DNA of 32,117 bases, taken from contig JACQEO010000071.1 in NCBI GenBank assembly GCA_016200545.1, positions 1 through 32,117 of the forward strand. Reading direction: 5' to 3'. Position 1 is the first letter of the stretch. Each line of letters starts with the position of its first letter. A model generated the notes under the pieces. The model was given only the letters and a program-made list of their open reading frames with translations, did not search any database and was not told the origin of the DNA. The DNA is from Deltaproteobacteria bacterium (GTDB lineage: Bacteria; Desulfobacterota; Binatia; UTPRO1). Of the stretch, positions 1 through 5,944 are shown in pieces. The position numbers were made by a program, and so were the translations under genes.

Positions 1-93
1 CACCACGCCGATATCCTCCGCATCGAGGGCACCAGCTGGCGGGCGCGCGAAGCGCACCAAACACTCACCGCGAAACGGCGGCCACAATCATGA
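1..93 (+). CDS. istB: IS21-family helper ATPase IstB, C-terminal end only
   Basis: The reading frame open from the first base to the TGA at 91-93 encodes about 30 residues with the pattern HHADILRIEGTSWRAREA. This resembles the C-terminal tail of IstB ATPases (typically 'LLHH-x-x-x-I-x-G-x-S-YR-x-R'). IstB is the ATP-binding partner of the IS21 transposase IstA, so the window begins inside or just after an IS21-type element. The rest of the gene lies outside the window, so it cannot be judged whether the element is intact. Only a short match is available, hence moderate confidence. Confidence 0.55.
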   Translation, partial: HHADILRIEGTSWRAREAHQTLTAKRRPQS

Positions 94-167
94 CCGGCGT
101 ATCGGTCCAGATTTCTCCGCTACCGCGTGATCGCCAACAGCTTCGTCCCCTATGGAGGTCATGGGCC

Positions 168-1115
168 ATGAAGGTTCAGGTTTTCTACTTCACCGGCTGT
201 CCGAATCGCGAGGCCACCACTGAGCTCGTGCGTGAAGTGGCGCGCGAGCCCCGGCTCAGCGTCGACGTCGAAGAAGTCGAAGTGATGAGTGCGGAGGACG
301 CGGCGCGGCTGCGGTTCCTCGGCTCGCCAAGTGTGCACGTGAACGGCCTCGACATCGAGCCGAGCGCACGAAACAGTGAAGCATACGCGTTTGCGTGTCG
401 GACCTACAACGGCCAGGGCGCGCCGCCTCGAGAACTTCTCGTGGCAGCGCTGAAGGAGTCCGAGAGCTGCTGTGCAGCGCCCGTCACTTCTGGCGTGCCA
501 GCGGCTGGAACGCCGAGAGGACGTCCGGGCCTCTTGATGGGCGCGGCAGGACTCTTTGCGGTCCTCGCCTCGGCGTGCTGCATCGGGCCGCTCGTGCTCA
601 CGGTGTTCGGCATTTCGACCCTTGGCGCGTCGACGGCGTTTGAGCCGCTCCGTCCCGTCTTCCTCGGCGTCACGGCGCTCCTCTTGGGCGGTGCGTTCTA
701 TCTCACCCACGTGCGAACACCCGCATGTGCGCCGGGGTCGGTTTGCGCTACGCCACAATCCAAGCTCCCTCGGCTGAACCGAAACCTGCTCTGGGTTGCC
801 GCGGTCGCGGTCGGTGCGATCGCCGTGTTCCCGAGCCTCGTGGGGCCGCTGCTCGGTGGGAGTCAGATTTCCGTGGCGGCTGCGGGTCCATCGACCACTG
901 TGGCGCTCCACATCGACGGCATGTCGTGTCCGATGTGCGTCGGGCACATCAAGACGGCGCTTGAAGAGGTACCGGGCGTTCAGCGTGCCGCGGTCAGCTA
1001 CGAGAACCAGCGTGCGGAGGTGGTGGTTGATGGCGCGCCGCCGCCGTCCACGGACACGCTCGTGACGGCGGTTGAAAACGCAGGCTACCACGCGAAGGCC
1101 GAGCGGAATCGGTAG
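168..1115 (+). CDS. merT: Fused thioredoxin-like / MerT / MerP-type mercuric ion transporter
   Basis: A 315-residue protein with three parts. Residues 1-98 look like a small thioredoxin-like domain of the kind found beside alkylmercury lyases (YFTGCPNRE, Cys11; Cys77). Residues 120-230 are MerT: a hydrophobic segment with the vicinal pair in ASACCIGPLVL (Cys137-Cys138), then the second Cys pair CAPGSVC (Cys187/Cys193) and a third membrane helix. Residues 245-315 are a heavy-metal-associated domain with GMSCPMC (Cys254/Cys257), equivalent to MerP. MerT moves Hg(II) across the inner membrane to cytosolic mercuric reductase, and MerP is normally a separate periplasmic Hg(II) carrier. The ATG at 168 is preferred because GGAGG lies at 154-158, nine bases upstream; an ATG at 90 in the same frame has no such signal and overlaps istB. 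An extra CC pair (101-102) sits in the linker. No merA or merR is visible; they may lie outside the window or be absent. Confidence 0.88.
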   Translation: MKVQVFYFTGCPNREATTELVREVAREPRLSVDVEEVEVMSAEDAARLRFLGSPSVHVNGLDIEPSARNSEAYAFACRTYNGQGAPPRELLVAALKESESCCAAPVTSGVPAAGTPRGRPGLLMGAAGLFAVLASACCIGPLVLTVFGISTLGASTAFEPLRPVFLGVTALLLGGAFYLTHVRTPACAPGSVCATPQSKLPRLNRNLLWVAAVAVGAIAVFPSLVGPLLGGSQISVAAAGPSTTVALHIDGMSCPMCVGHIKTALEEVPGVQRAAVSYENQRAEVVVDGAPPPSTDTLVTAVENAGYHAKAERNR

Positions 1116-1210
1116 CCAACGGTCGAAGAAGGTTTCGTCTCGGCTTTGAGGATTGTGCCGTCGAACAATCCTCGCTTCGCGTGCGGACTCGGTCTGCAAG
1201 GAGGAATCGG

Positions 1211-1606
1211 ATGAGTAGCGCATGCCTCCGCGAAGACCTCGCAAGCCGCCGTGTTGCATGGCTGCTGTGGGGGCTACCGGCCCTCGCCTTCGTGCTTGGA
1301 GGTCTGCTTGACCCCGGGGCGAGAACAGCTGTTTGGACGACAGCGTTTCTTGTAGCGGGTATTTCCTGCGTGGCAAACGCTAGCCGTTGCGGCCGATTGC
1401 ACTGCTACTTCACCGGGCCGCTCTACCTTCTCGGCGCTGTCGCGACGCTACTCGTGGGCCTCGGAACGGTTCCACTGGAGTGGAGTTGGATCCCGGCGGT
1501 CGCCATCGGCGGGACTGTTCTCGCTTACGTCCCCGAGTGGGTGCGCGGCCGCTACGTAAACACCAGAGGTCTTGGAGGCCAAGTGACCGCGAGATTCGAT
1601 AGGTAG
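1211..1606 (+). CDS. Small membrane protein of mer-type loci, unknown function
   Basis: Encodes 131 residues with about four predicted hydrophobic segments and a conserved-looking Cys motif, NASRCGRLHCYFTGPLYLL, just before the third segment. Similar short membrane proteins with an RCGRxHCYFTGP core occur next to mercury transport genes, but I know of no established function. The start is set by a near-ideal ribosome site, AAGGAGG at 1198-1204, six bases before ATG 1211. It lies 95 bases after the MerT fusion on the same strand, so co-transcription is plausible. The two cysteines could hold a metal at the membrane; that is inference from their position and neighbours. Confidence 0.7.
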   Translation: MSSACLREDLASRRVAWLLWGLPALAFVLGGLLDPGARTAVWTTAFLVAGISCVANASRCGRLHCYFTGPLYLLGAVATLLVGLGTVPLEWSWIPAVAIGGTVLAYVPEWVRGRYVNTRGLGGQVTARFDR

Positions 1607-1656
1607 GTCAACCGGCGCTTGATTGACCAGGTCGGTTAAATTGTATCGAGTGGGCG

Positions 1657-1869
1657 TCAACCGGCCGTGCGTTCCACATCGAAGCGCGCCAGCAATACGC
1701 CGATGTCACCGGATCCGTCGTCCTTCTCGCCCCTCCCGAACTTCGACGGGCAGGTCGCGAGGTGCGCCCGTAAGTGCTCCGCTTCGGCATCGCCGATTCG
1801 CAGGACTCCCGTGAGGACCGCGCGGGTGCATCCACGGCACCGCACGCTGTAACCGACTGCGTCTTCCAC
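1657..1869 (-). CDS. Small Cys/His protein, zinc-ribbon-like, unknown
   Basis: A 70-residue frame starting at GTG (1869). It carries CRGC near residue 11, a HLRAHLATC element about 25 residues later and a C-terminal LLARFDV, which resembles small soluble proteins with a CxxC...HxxxC metal site. I recognise the general look but no named family. Upstream sequence gives only a weak ribosome site. It converges on the membrane-protein gene at 1211-1606. The direct repeat GTCAACCGGC (1607-1616 and 1656-1665) overlaps its 3' end. It could be a spurious frame; the spacing of Cys and His is the main support. Confidence 0.42.
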   Translation of the reverse strand: MEDAVGYSVRCRGCTRAVLTGVLRIGDAEAEHLRAHLATCPSKFGRGEKDDGSGDIGVLLARFDVERTAG

Positions 1870-2285
1870 TACCGTCGCCTGCCGTGCGGGCGAGGGCGCG
1901 CTGCCGCTTGTGGCCCGCCCTCACCGACTCGGCCCGTGGCAGCGTCGCTCGGCCCTCTGGAAGCGGCGTCGCTGTCTACCGCGCGTCTGTGCCTGTACGA
2001 GCGTGCGATGGCGTGTACGGGTCGTCAACAATGGTCGTAGGGATTTGGTGCGTCAAACCTACGCAGGTGTCCCGATTGCTCCGCATCTACCGTCGCCCGG
2101 CTCTCAGCCGTCGCTTTCAGGTCACAATCCTGGATCCCCGAACGCGATGAACGTGAAGGACGGCACCCTACCCCGCTCTGCCCTACCCTGCCAGTTTCGA
2201 TGCGAACCCGGACAGGGTCCGTCTCAACGGCATGTAGGGGCTCACTACCGCCCGCGCGCTCGTACCGAACAGGTCTCGCGGGCAC
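1870..2285. other. Stretch with no recognisable gene
   Basis: Several short frames are open on both strands, but none has a plausible ribosome site, domain or hydrophobic pattern. No transposase remnant or RNA gene was recognised. It separates the mercury genes from the bufferin operon on the opposite strand. Confidence 0.4.
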
Positions 2286-2314
2286 GGGGAGAGTGCGGTG
2301 ATGCCACCCTCCCC
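2286..2314 (-). terminator. Hairpin after the bufferin gene, possible terminator
   Basis: GGGGAGAGTG (2286-2295) pairs with CACCCTCCCC (2305-2314) with one mismatch and a nine-base loop. It lies 13 bases beyond the stop codon of the minus-strand bufferin gene. There is no clear U-tract, so it may be an end-of-transcript hairpin rather than a classical intrinsic terminator. Confidence 0.4.
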
Positions 2315-2327
2315 GCACCCTCGCACG

Positions 2328-2603
2328 CTACATCTTCTTGGGCTCGACGACTTTGCCGCCCTTCTTCACGCACTCGTCCGCGCTGCTGACTTTCACGAAG
2401 CCCTTCCCCTTGCACCCGTTCTTACCCTTGCAGGAATTGTCTGCGCCCGCGCATGCTCCCTGCCCTTTACAGGCGTTGATGCCGGCGCAATGCACGTCGC
2501 CGCCGGTCTTGTCCCCCGCGCGCGCTATGACGTTGCCCGCCAATATCAACGCGGCCGCCGCGCCCGCGATCAACATGCCCTTTCCGACTGTGGTTCGATT
2601 CAT
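2328..2603 (-). CDS. bufA2: BufA2-type periplasmic bufferin (metal-binding peptide precursor)
   Basis: Encodes 91 residues: an N-terminal signal peptide (hydrophobic AGAAAALILAGNVIARA) and a Cys-rich mature part with the spacing HCAGINACKGQGACAGADNS, then CKGKNGCKGKG and DECVKKGGKV. This is the pattern of BufA2 bufferins, small exported proteins thought to sequester copper or other thiophilic metals; several carry modified cysteines installed by a BufB/BufC pair. The start at 2603 is supported by GGAAGGG a few bases upstream; an in-frame extension to 2666 adds only non-signal residues. Neither a BufB (DUF692) nor a BufC (DUF2063) gene is visible. The gene just upstream on the same strand (2681-3046, gap 77 bases) is probably co-transcribed. 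Confidence 0.82.
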   Translation of the reverse strand: MNRTTVGKGMLIAGAAAALILAGNVIARAGDKTGGDVHCAGINACKGQGACAGADNSCKGKNGCKGKGFVKVSSADECVKKGGKVVEPKKM

Positions 2604-2680
2604 GGTCTTCCCTTCCGTGGTTTGAGGTTTGTCCAACCGATAGCCGAGACGGCGTCTACCATCCATCCCGGGGCGAGCTC

Positions 2681-3046
2681 CTACTTCATGCCCTTGGCCA
2701 TCTCGCGCTCGGCCTTGGCGAGCGCTTCGTACTCTTCTGCGGCCGTGGTGTAGGACGTCACGAGGCCGTCACAGTGCTGGTCGAAGTGGAGCTTTTCGAC
2801 CCACGAGCCACCGGCCTTCCGATAGGCCTCAGCCATCTTGCGGTGCATCTCGGCGGATGCGCGTGCCTTTGCAGACTCTGCGTCGTACATCTTCGCGAGT
2901 CTTTCGTGATCAGCGGGGGTCTTCGCTTGGGTGACTATCTGATCCATCTGCTGCTTCGGCTCCCGGGCACGGAGTCTCTCGGGCGAGAAGGTTGTCAGTG
3001 CCGTGAGAGCGAGGACGAGTGCGAGAACAATGCGAGCGGCTTTCAT
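2681..3046 (-). CDS. Exported alpha-helical protein, unknown function
   Basis: Encodes 121 residues: a signal peptide (MKAARIVLALVLALTALTTF) followed by a charged, almost wholly helical region rich in Ala, Glu and Lys, with repeated heptad-like segments such as ERLAKMYDAESAKARASAEM and AAEEYEALAKAEREMAKGM. A single Cys occurs in HFDQHCDGL. I do not recognise a named domain; similar helical exported proteins are found in metal-resistance clusters. The start at 3046 is favoured by a purine-rich AAGGAAAGGACGG stretch immediately upstream; a longer in-frame extension to 3229 lacks sense as a signal. It precedes bufA2 on the same strand, so a periplasmic role linked to metal buffering is inferred. 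Confidence 0.68.
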   Translation of the reverse strand: MKAARIVLALVLALTALTTFSPERLRAREPKQQMDQIVTQAKTPADHERLAKMYDAESAKARASAEMHRKMAEAYRKAGGSWVEKLHFDQHCDGLVTSYTTAAEEYEALAKAEREMAKGMK

Positions 3047-3213
3047 AGGCCGTCCTTTCCTTGTCATGGGTGGCAGAGCCACCGAGTTGTGGTGCTGCCG
3101 AGACTCTAAGCAGCGCTGCCTAACTACCGAGCATGTGCCGAGCCCAGACGGGAAGAAGTTTAGAGAACCCGGCCTCTCTGAGCACGGCATGTGGCTTGCT
3201 CGATCGTTCCAGC

Positions 3214-3474
3214 ATGCGAACCTTAGCACCGGTCTTGGTAGCGGTCAGTCTCCTCGCGTGCGTCGCAAACGTTGCGCGAGCAGAGGAACCTCTCTGCGCC
3301 GGCTACGTCGAGCACCTTCGACAGGCGCGAATCGAGCTCGAACGCGGCGACCGCACGGGAGCAGTCGCCGCGTTACGCCGGGCCAAGGCCGCGCTGCACG
3401 CGTGCGGCCAAGAAGACTCGAGCGAACGAGGTTCCGGGCCGCACGCGCATAGCAATCGAACGGTTCTCGGCTGA
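3214..3474 (+). CDS. Small exported protein with two cysteines, unknown
   Basis: Starting at ATG 3214 this frame gives 86 residues: a typical signal peptide (MRTLAPVLVAVSLLACVANVARA) and a short mature part with a helical hairpin (HLRQARIELERGDRTGAVAA, then LRRAKAALHACG). Cysteines flank the hairpin (LCAGY and HACG), which suggests a disulfide. No ribosome site is obvious, which lowers confidence. It is divergent from the helical exported protein (2681-3046) and convergent with the gene at 3476-3751, one base apart. No function is assigned. Confidence 0.5.
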   Translation: MRTLAPVLVAVSLLACVANVARAEEPLCAGYVEHLRQARIELERGDRTGAVAALRRAKAALHACGQEDSSERGSGPHAHSNRTVLG

Positions 3475-3475
3475 A

Positions 3476-3751
3476 CTAGAACCCGCGGTTGGCGCGCTCG
3501 AGCGCGCGGTCGATCTGATGCGGATCGACCGACCGACCCTGCTCGAGGTCTTGGATGAGCGCGTCGACGTTGCGTTCCTCGGCGTTCAGGTTGTCCCTCT
3601 GGATGCCCTTGCTGTTCCGGGCACGCCAGGCAAGGGTCTGCTGTGCCGCGAGAAGGTCCGGACGTACAGGACGGGCCATCTCCGCCCGAGCGATTTGCGC
3701 GGTAGCGGCGAGGGCGAGAACGGTCAACATTGCGATGCGATTCGTCTTCAT
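3476..3751 (-). CDS. Small exported protein, unknown function
   Basis: Encodes 91 residues with a signal peptide (MKTNRIAMLTVLALAATAQIARA) and a polar helical mature part ending in DPHQIDRALERANRGF. The start at 3751 is well supported by AGGGAGG just upstream; the in-frame extension to 3841 has no signal value. No known domain is visible. It is the last of a minus-strand run that begins with the ECF sigma gene, so it may belong to that operon or have its own promoter in the 86-base gap before it. Confidence 0.6.
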   Translation of the reverse strand: MKTNRIAMLTVLALAATAQIARAEMARPVRPDLLAAQQTLAWRARNSKGIQRDNLNAEERNVDALIQDLEQGRSVDPHQIDRALERANRGF

Positions 3752-3837
3752 AAAGCCTCCCTTTTCGAGTTGTGCATCGTCTGATGCACGGTTGTGGGCG
3801 CGCGTTACGCGCGACAGGTTGACGGCGGAGGCGACCG

Positions 3838-4194
3838 TCACCGCTGGATGTGGTGCGTACGGAGGAAGAGCGGTGGTCCAGAGGCGCGAGAATCAACGGC
3901 GTCCGCATGGAGCGCGACCGCGAGCGATCGCGGCCGCGCCTGTCGAGCGCCGAACACCATCGGTTCGCCGCGGAGTGACGTGGCCAAACGCGTGAGGACA
4001 AGGCGCTCGTCACCACTGGTTTGACTACAACACTTGCAGCGATGCGGTGTCGCGGAAGATCTGCGGGGACAATGGCGGGCGCAGCACTGACGGGCTTTGA
4101 GCTCCGCAAGGTCTGCCGGGTAGCCGACGGTCGCTCGAAGCCCGATGCTCAAGATCGTCAGCAGAAGCACGACCGTCCTACGCGAGTGGCTCAA
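3838..4194 (-). CDS. Cys-rich small exported or membrane-anchored protein behind the sigma/anti-sigma pair
   Basis: Encodes 118 residues from a TTG codon at 4194: an N-terminal hydrophobic signal/anchor (RRTVVLLLTILSIGLRATVG), then a Cys/His cluster, RQCCARHCPRR, followed by HRCKCC, and a C-terminus of the PPLFLRTH type. The layout matches small Cys-rich exported proteins seen with copper or mercury genes and also the protein at 12036-12455 in this window. TTG 4194 is chosen over the upstream GTG 4233 because GGGAGG lies six bases before it and nothing similar precedes 4233. It starts 54 bases after the anti-sigma stop codon, so it is probably the third gene of that operon. Metal binding by the Cys cluster, perhaps as a signal input to the anti-sigma factor, is inference. 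Confidence 0.55.
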   Translation of the reverse strand: MSHSRRTVVLLLTILSIGLRATVGYPADLAELKARQCCARHCPRRSSATPHRCKCCSQTSGDERLVLTRLATSLRGEPMVFGARQARPRSLAVALHADAVDSRASGPPLFLRTHHIQR

Positions 4195-4248
4195 GCCGGT
4201 CCTCCCGTGACTTCGATGCCGCCTACTGAACACGGTGCCATCATCACT

Positions 4249-5142
4249 TCAGCTCGGGACCGCGGCATCAGCGACTCTCTGCCGGACTCGTACGGCGCCC
4301 AGAACGCCGCAGAGCGTGCCGACCGCCGTACCGGCGATCCAGCTTACGACGACCCCGGAAGTAAACGGTGCGGACTGTAGATAGATGACCGGGCTTGCCA
4401 GGAGGAAGACGACCGCTCCCGTAACGAGGCTATTGGCCAGAGGTCGTTCGGCGAGAAGGTTCCCGCCAAAGAGCGCCGCCAGAAATCCTGGAAACAAGCC
4501 GTAGCCGAACCCGAACACGAGCGAGCTCCCGCCGGCGCCGAGGCGTGCCGTCAAGAAGCGCCCGAGCGCAGACCCGTCCCACACGGCGAGCACCTGGAAC
4601 TGCGGGCACGCGGTGATCGCTGCGACGGTGATCGCGAGCGACAACACCCCGATACGCGCTGCCACGTCGAGGTGCACGCCGTTGACGGTGGTCGCGCTAT
4701 AGATCCACGAGAATGCGCCGACGAGGAGTCCCGTATACATCGCGGCACAGAAAAAGAGGTGCCCTTGGGGCAACGCGCTGCCCCAGACGAGTCCGCTCAG
4801 AAGCGAGAGGGTCGCTCCGGCGACGAGGAGCGCGGAGAGGACGGCAAGGGGCTCGCGACTGACCTCGTACCACTTGCGATCGACTGCGCTCGTCTTCTCG
4901 GTCGCCATAAGTTGGAGGATGGTCGTCCGCGTACGTTCGCGAAGCGCCGCGCGCGGCTCGAGCGTGCCGAGCTCGTCGAGCATGTCCCAGCTTGCGCGGA
5001 CTTCCACAGAGGAGGCCTTGCACGCGGGGCACTGCTCGAGATGCTGCGTAAGAAGTGCCTGTTCAGCCCGGTCGAGCGGTGCGCTGAGGGACTCCATGAG
5101 CAACGCTTCGTAGTCGGCGCACGTGGTGTAGTGCTTGGTCAT
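4249..5142 (-). CDS. Membrane anti-sigma factor with zf-HC2 zinc finger
   Basis: Encodes 297 residues. The N-terminal cytoplasmic part carries the anti-sigma zinc-finger signature H-x3-C-x2-C in LTQHLEQCPACKAS (residues 32-45), preceded by CADYEALLMESL. Residues from about 95 on contain five to six hydrophobic segments (for example PLAVLSALLVAGATLSLLSG), placing it in the inner membrane. Such proteins hold a partner ECF sigma factor until a signal frees it. Its ATG overlaps the stop of the sigma gene by four bases (ATGA, 5139-5142), which signals translational coupling and a partner relation. The multi-helix membrane part is larger than in single-helix anti-sigma factors and resembles integral-membrane sensory types. 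A metal signal is inferred from the genomic context only. Confidence 0.85.
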   Translation of the reverse strand: MTKHYTTCADYEALLMESLSAPLDRAEQALLTQHLEQCPACKASSVEVRASWDMLDELGTLEPRAALRERTRTTILQLMATEKTSAVDRKWYEVSREPLAVLSALLVAGATLSLLSGLVWGSALPQGHLFFCAAMYTGLLVGAFSWIYSATTVNGVHLDVAARIGVLSLAITVAAITACPQFQVLAVWDGSALGRFLTARLGAGGSSLVFGFGYGLFPGFLAALFGGNLLAERPLANSLVTGAVVFLLASPVIYLQSAPFTSGVVVSWIAGTAVGTLCGVLGAVRVRQRVADAAVPS

Positions 5143-5738
5143 CGGGACATTTCTCCATGGCCCATCGCGACGAGCTCCGAGCGCACGCGTTTCAGCGCGC
5201 GATAGGCGAGTTGCTTGGCGGCGGCTGCGGAGCGCCCGATGACCGACCCAATGTCGTCGTAGGACAAGCCCTCGAAACGCGCCAGAATCAGGACCGTCGC
5301 TTCATTCGCGGGGAGCGCCGAGAGCGCCCGCGAGAGCGCCCGCGTGGACTCGCGCGCGGCAACGATTCGCTCCGGGGACTGATCGTTGATTGATCCCGCA
5401 CGGTCCGTCTGAACCGCGGGATGAGGAGACGAAGTCGTACCAAGAGGCTCGGTAACCGGAGCGCGTCTTCGGCTTCGGAGGCTGTCGTTGACGAGGTTGT
5501 GCACGATCGCAAAGAGCCAGGCGCGAAAGGGCCGCTCGGGATTGTAGGAGTCTCGTGCGCGGTGGAGCCGAAGAAACGCCTCCTGGTGAAGATCCTCGGC
5601 GGTCGCCGCGTCGCCGAGTCGCCGGATGAGGAAGCCATAGACTCGGCCCGCGTAACGGTCGAACAGTTCGCCAAAGGCGTCCTGGTTGCCGGCTTGATAG
5701 GCTGCCATCAGTATCTCGTCACTGGTGCTTTCAGTCAC
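5139..5738 (-). CDS. ECF RNA polymerase sigma factor
   Basis: Encodes 199 residues with region 2 (residues 20-90: DAFGELFDRYAGRVYGFLIR, AEDLHQEAFLRLHRAR, FRAWLFAIVHNLVNDSLR) and region 4 (residues about 135-190: LSALPANEATVLILARFEGL, SYDDIGSVIGRSAAAAKQLA, ending YRALKRVRSEL). These are the two domains of extracytoplasmic-function sigma factors. The start is the GTG at 5738: AAGGGG lies just upstream and the protein then begins directly at TESTSDEILM; upstream in-frame codons encode no sigma-like sequence. It is followed by its anti-sigma factor with a four-base overlap, and is divergent from the Cus-type efflux operon. A promoter-like element in front of the gene matches one in front of the pump, so autoregulation is likely. 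Confidence 0.9.
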   Translation of the reverse strand: MTESTSDEILMAAYQAGNQDAFGELFDRYAGRVYGFLIRRLGDAATAEDLHQEAFLRLHRARDSYNPERPFRAWLFAIVHNLVNDSLRSRRRAPVTEPLGTTSSPHPAVQTDRAGSINDQSPERIVAARESTRALSRALSALPANEATVLILARFEGLSYDDIGSVIGRSAAAAKQLAYRALKRVRSELVAMGHGEMSR

Positions 5739-5759
5739 ACGTCCCCTTCGTTGAGCTAC

Positions 5760-5785
5760 TACGCCGGACACGCCCAAGCGTAACA
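5760..5785 (-). promoter_or_regulatory. Putative ECF promoter of the sigma operon
   Basis: On the minus strand TGTTACGC (5785-5778) is followed by 14 bases and CGTA (5763-5760). This has the form of an ECF promoter: a TGTTAC-like -35 box and a CGT-type -10 box about 16 bases apart. It would start transcription about a dozen bases before the GTG start of the sigma gene, leaving room for the AAGGGG ribosome site. The same element with the same spacing occurs facing the other way at 5814-5839. Confidence 0.6.
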
Positions 5786-5813
5786 AACAATGCCGCCCGG
5801 TGTCTCGGCGTGG

Positions 5814-5839
5814 TGTTACGCGGCGCGCGCCTGGACGTA
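5814..5839 (+). promoter_or_regulatory. Putative ECF promoter of the Cus-type efflux operon
   Basis: TGTTACGC (5814-5821), 14 bases, then CGTA (5836-5839). It is the mirror image of the element in front of the divergent sigma gene, with identical boxes and spacing and unrelated spacer sequence. It would give a leader of about 95 bases before the ATG at 5945. The match between the two supports recognition by the adjacent ECF sigma factor. Confidence 0.6.
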
Positions 5840-5944
5840 TCCCAGAGAAGACCCCAAACGGGTGCGGAGCAGCGGAGGCCCTTGAGGACGCCGCCGGGGA
5901 TGCGGGGCGCTCGTCCACGGTTTGAAAACACGAGGCTACAGCCA

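Noticed and set aside
93..150. Short reading YRVIANSFVPYGGHGP after the istB stop
   Set aside because: It looks protein-like but is too short and lacks a start; it overlaps the ribosome site of the MerT fusion. No family recognised.
159..1376. Long open frame on the minus strand across the MerT fusion
   Set aside because: Low-complexity Arg-rich translation opposite a gene with clear domains and a good ribosome site; a GC-rich shadow frame.
3791..3815. GCGTTACGC palindrome before the gene at 3476-3751
   Set aside because: On the minus strand it reads GTAACG, not TGTTACGC, and lacks a spaced CGT box facing the gene.
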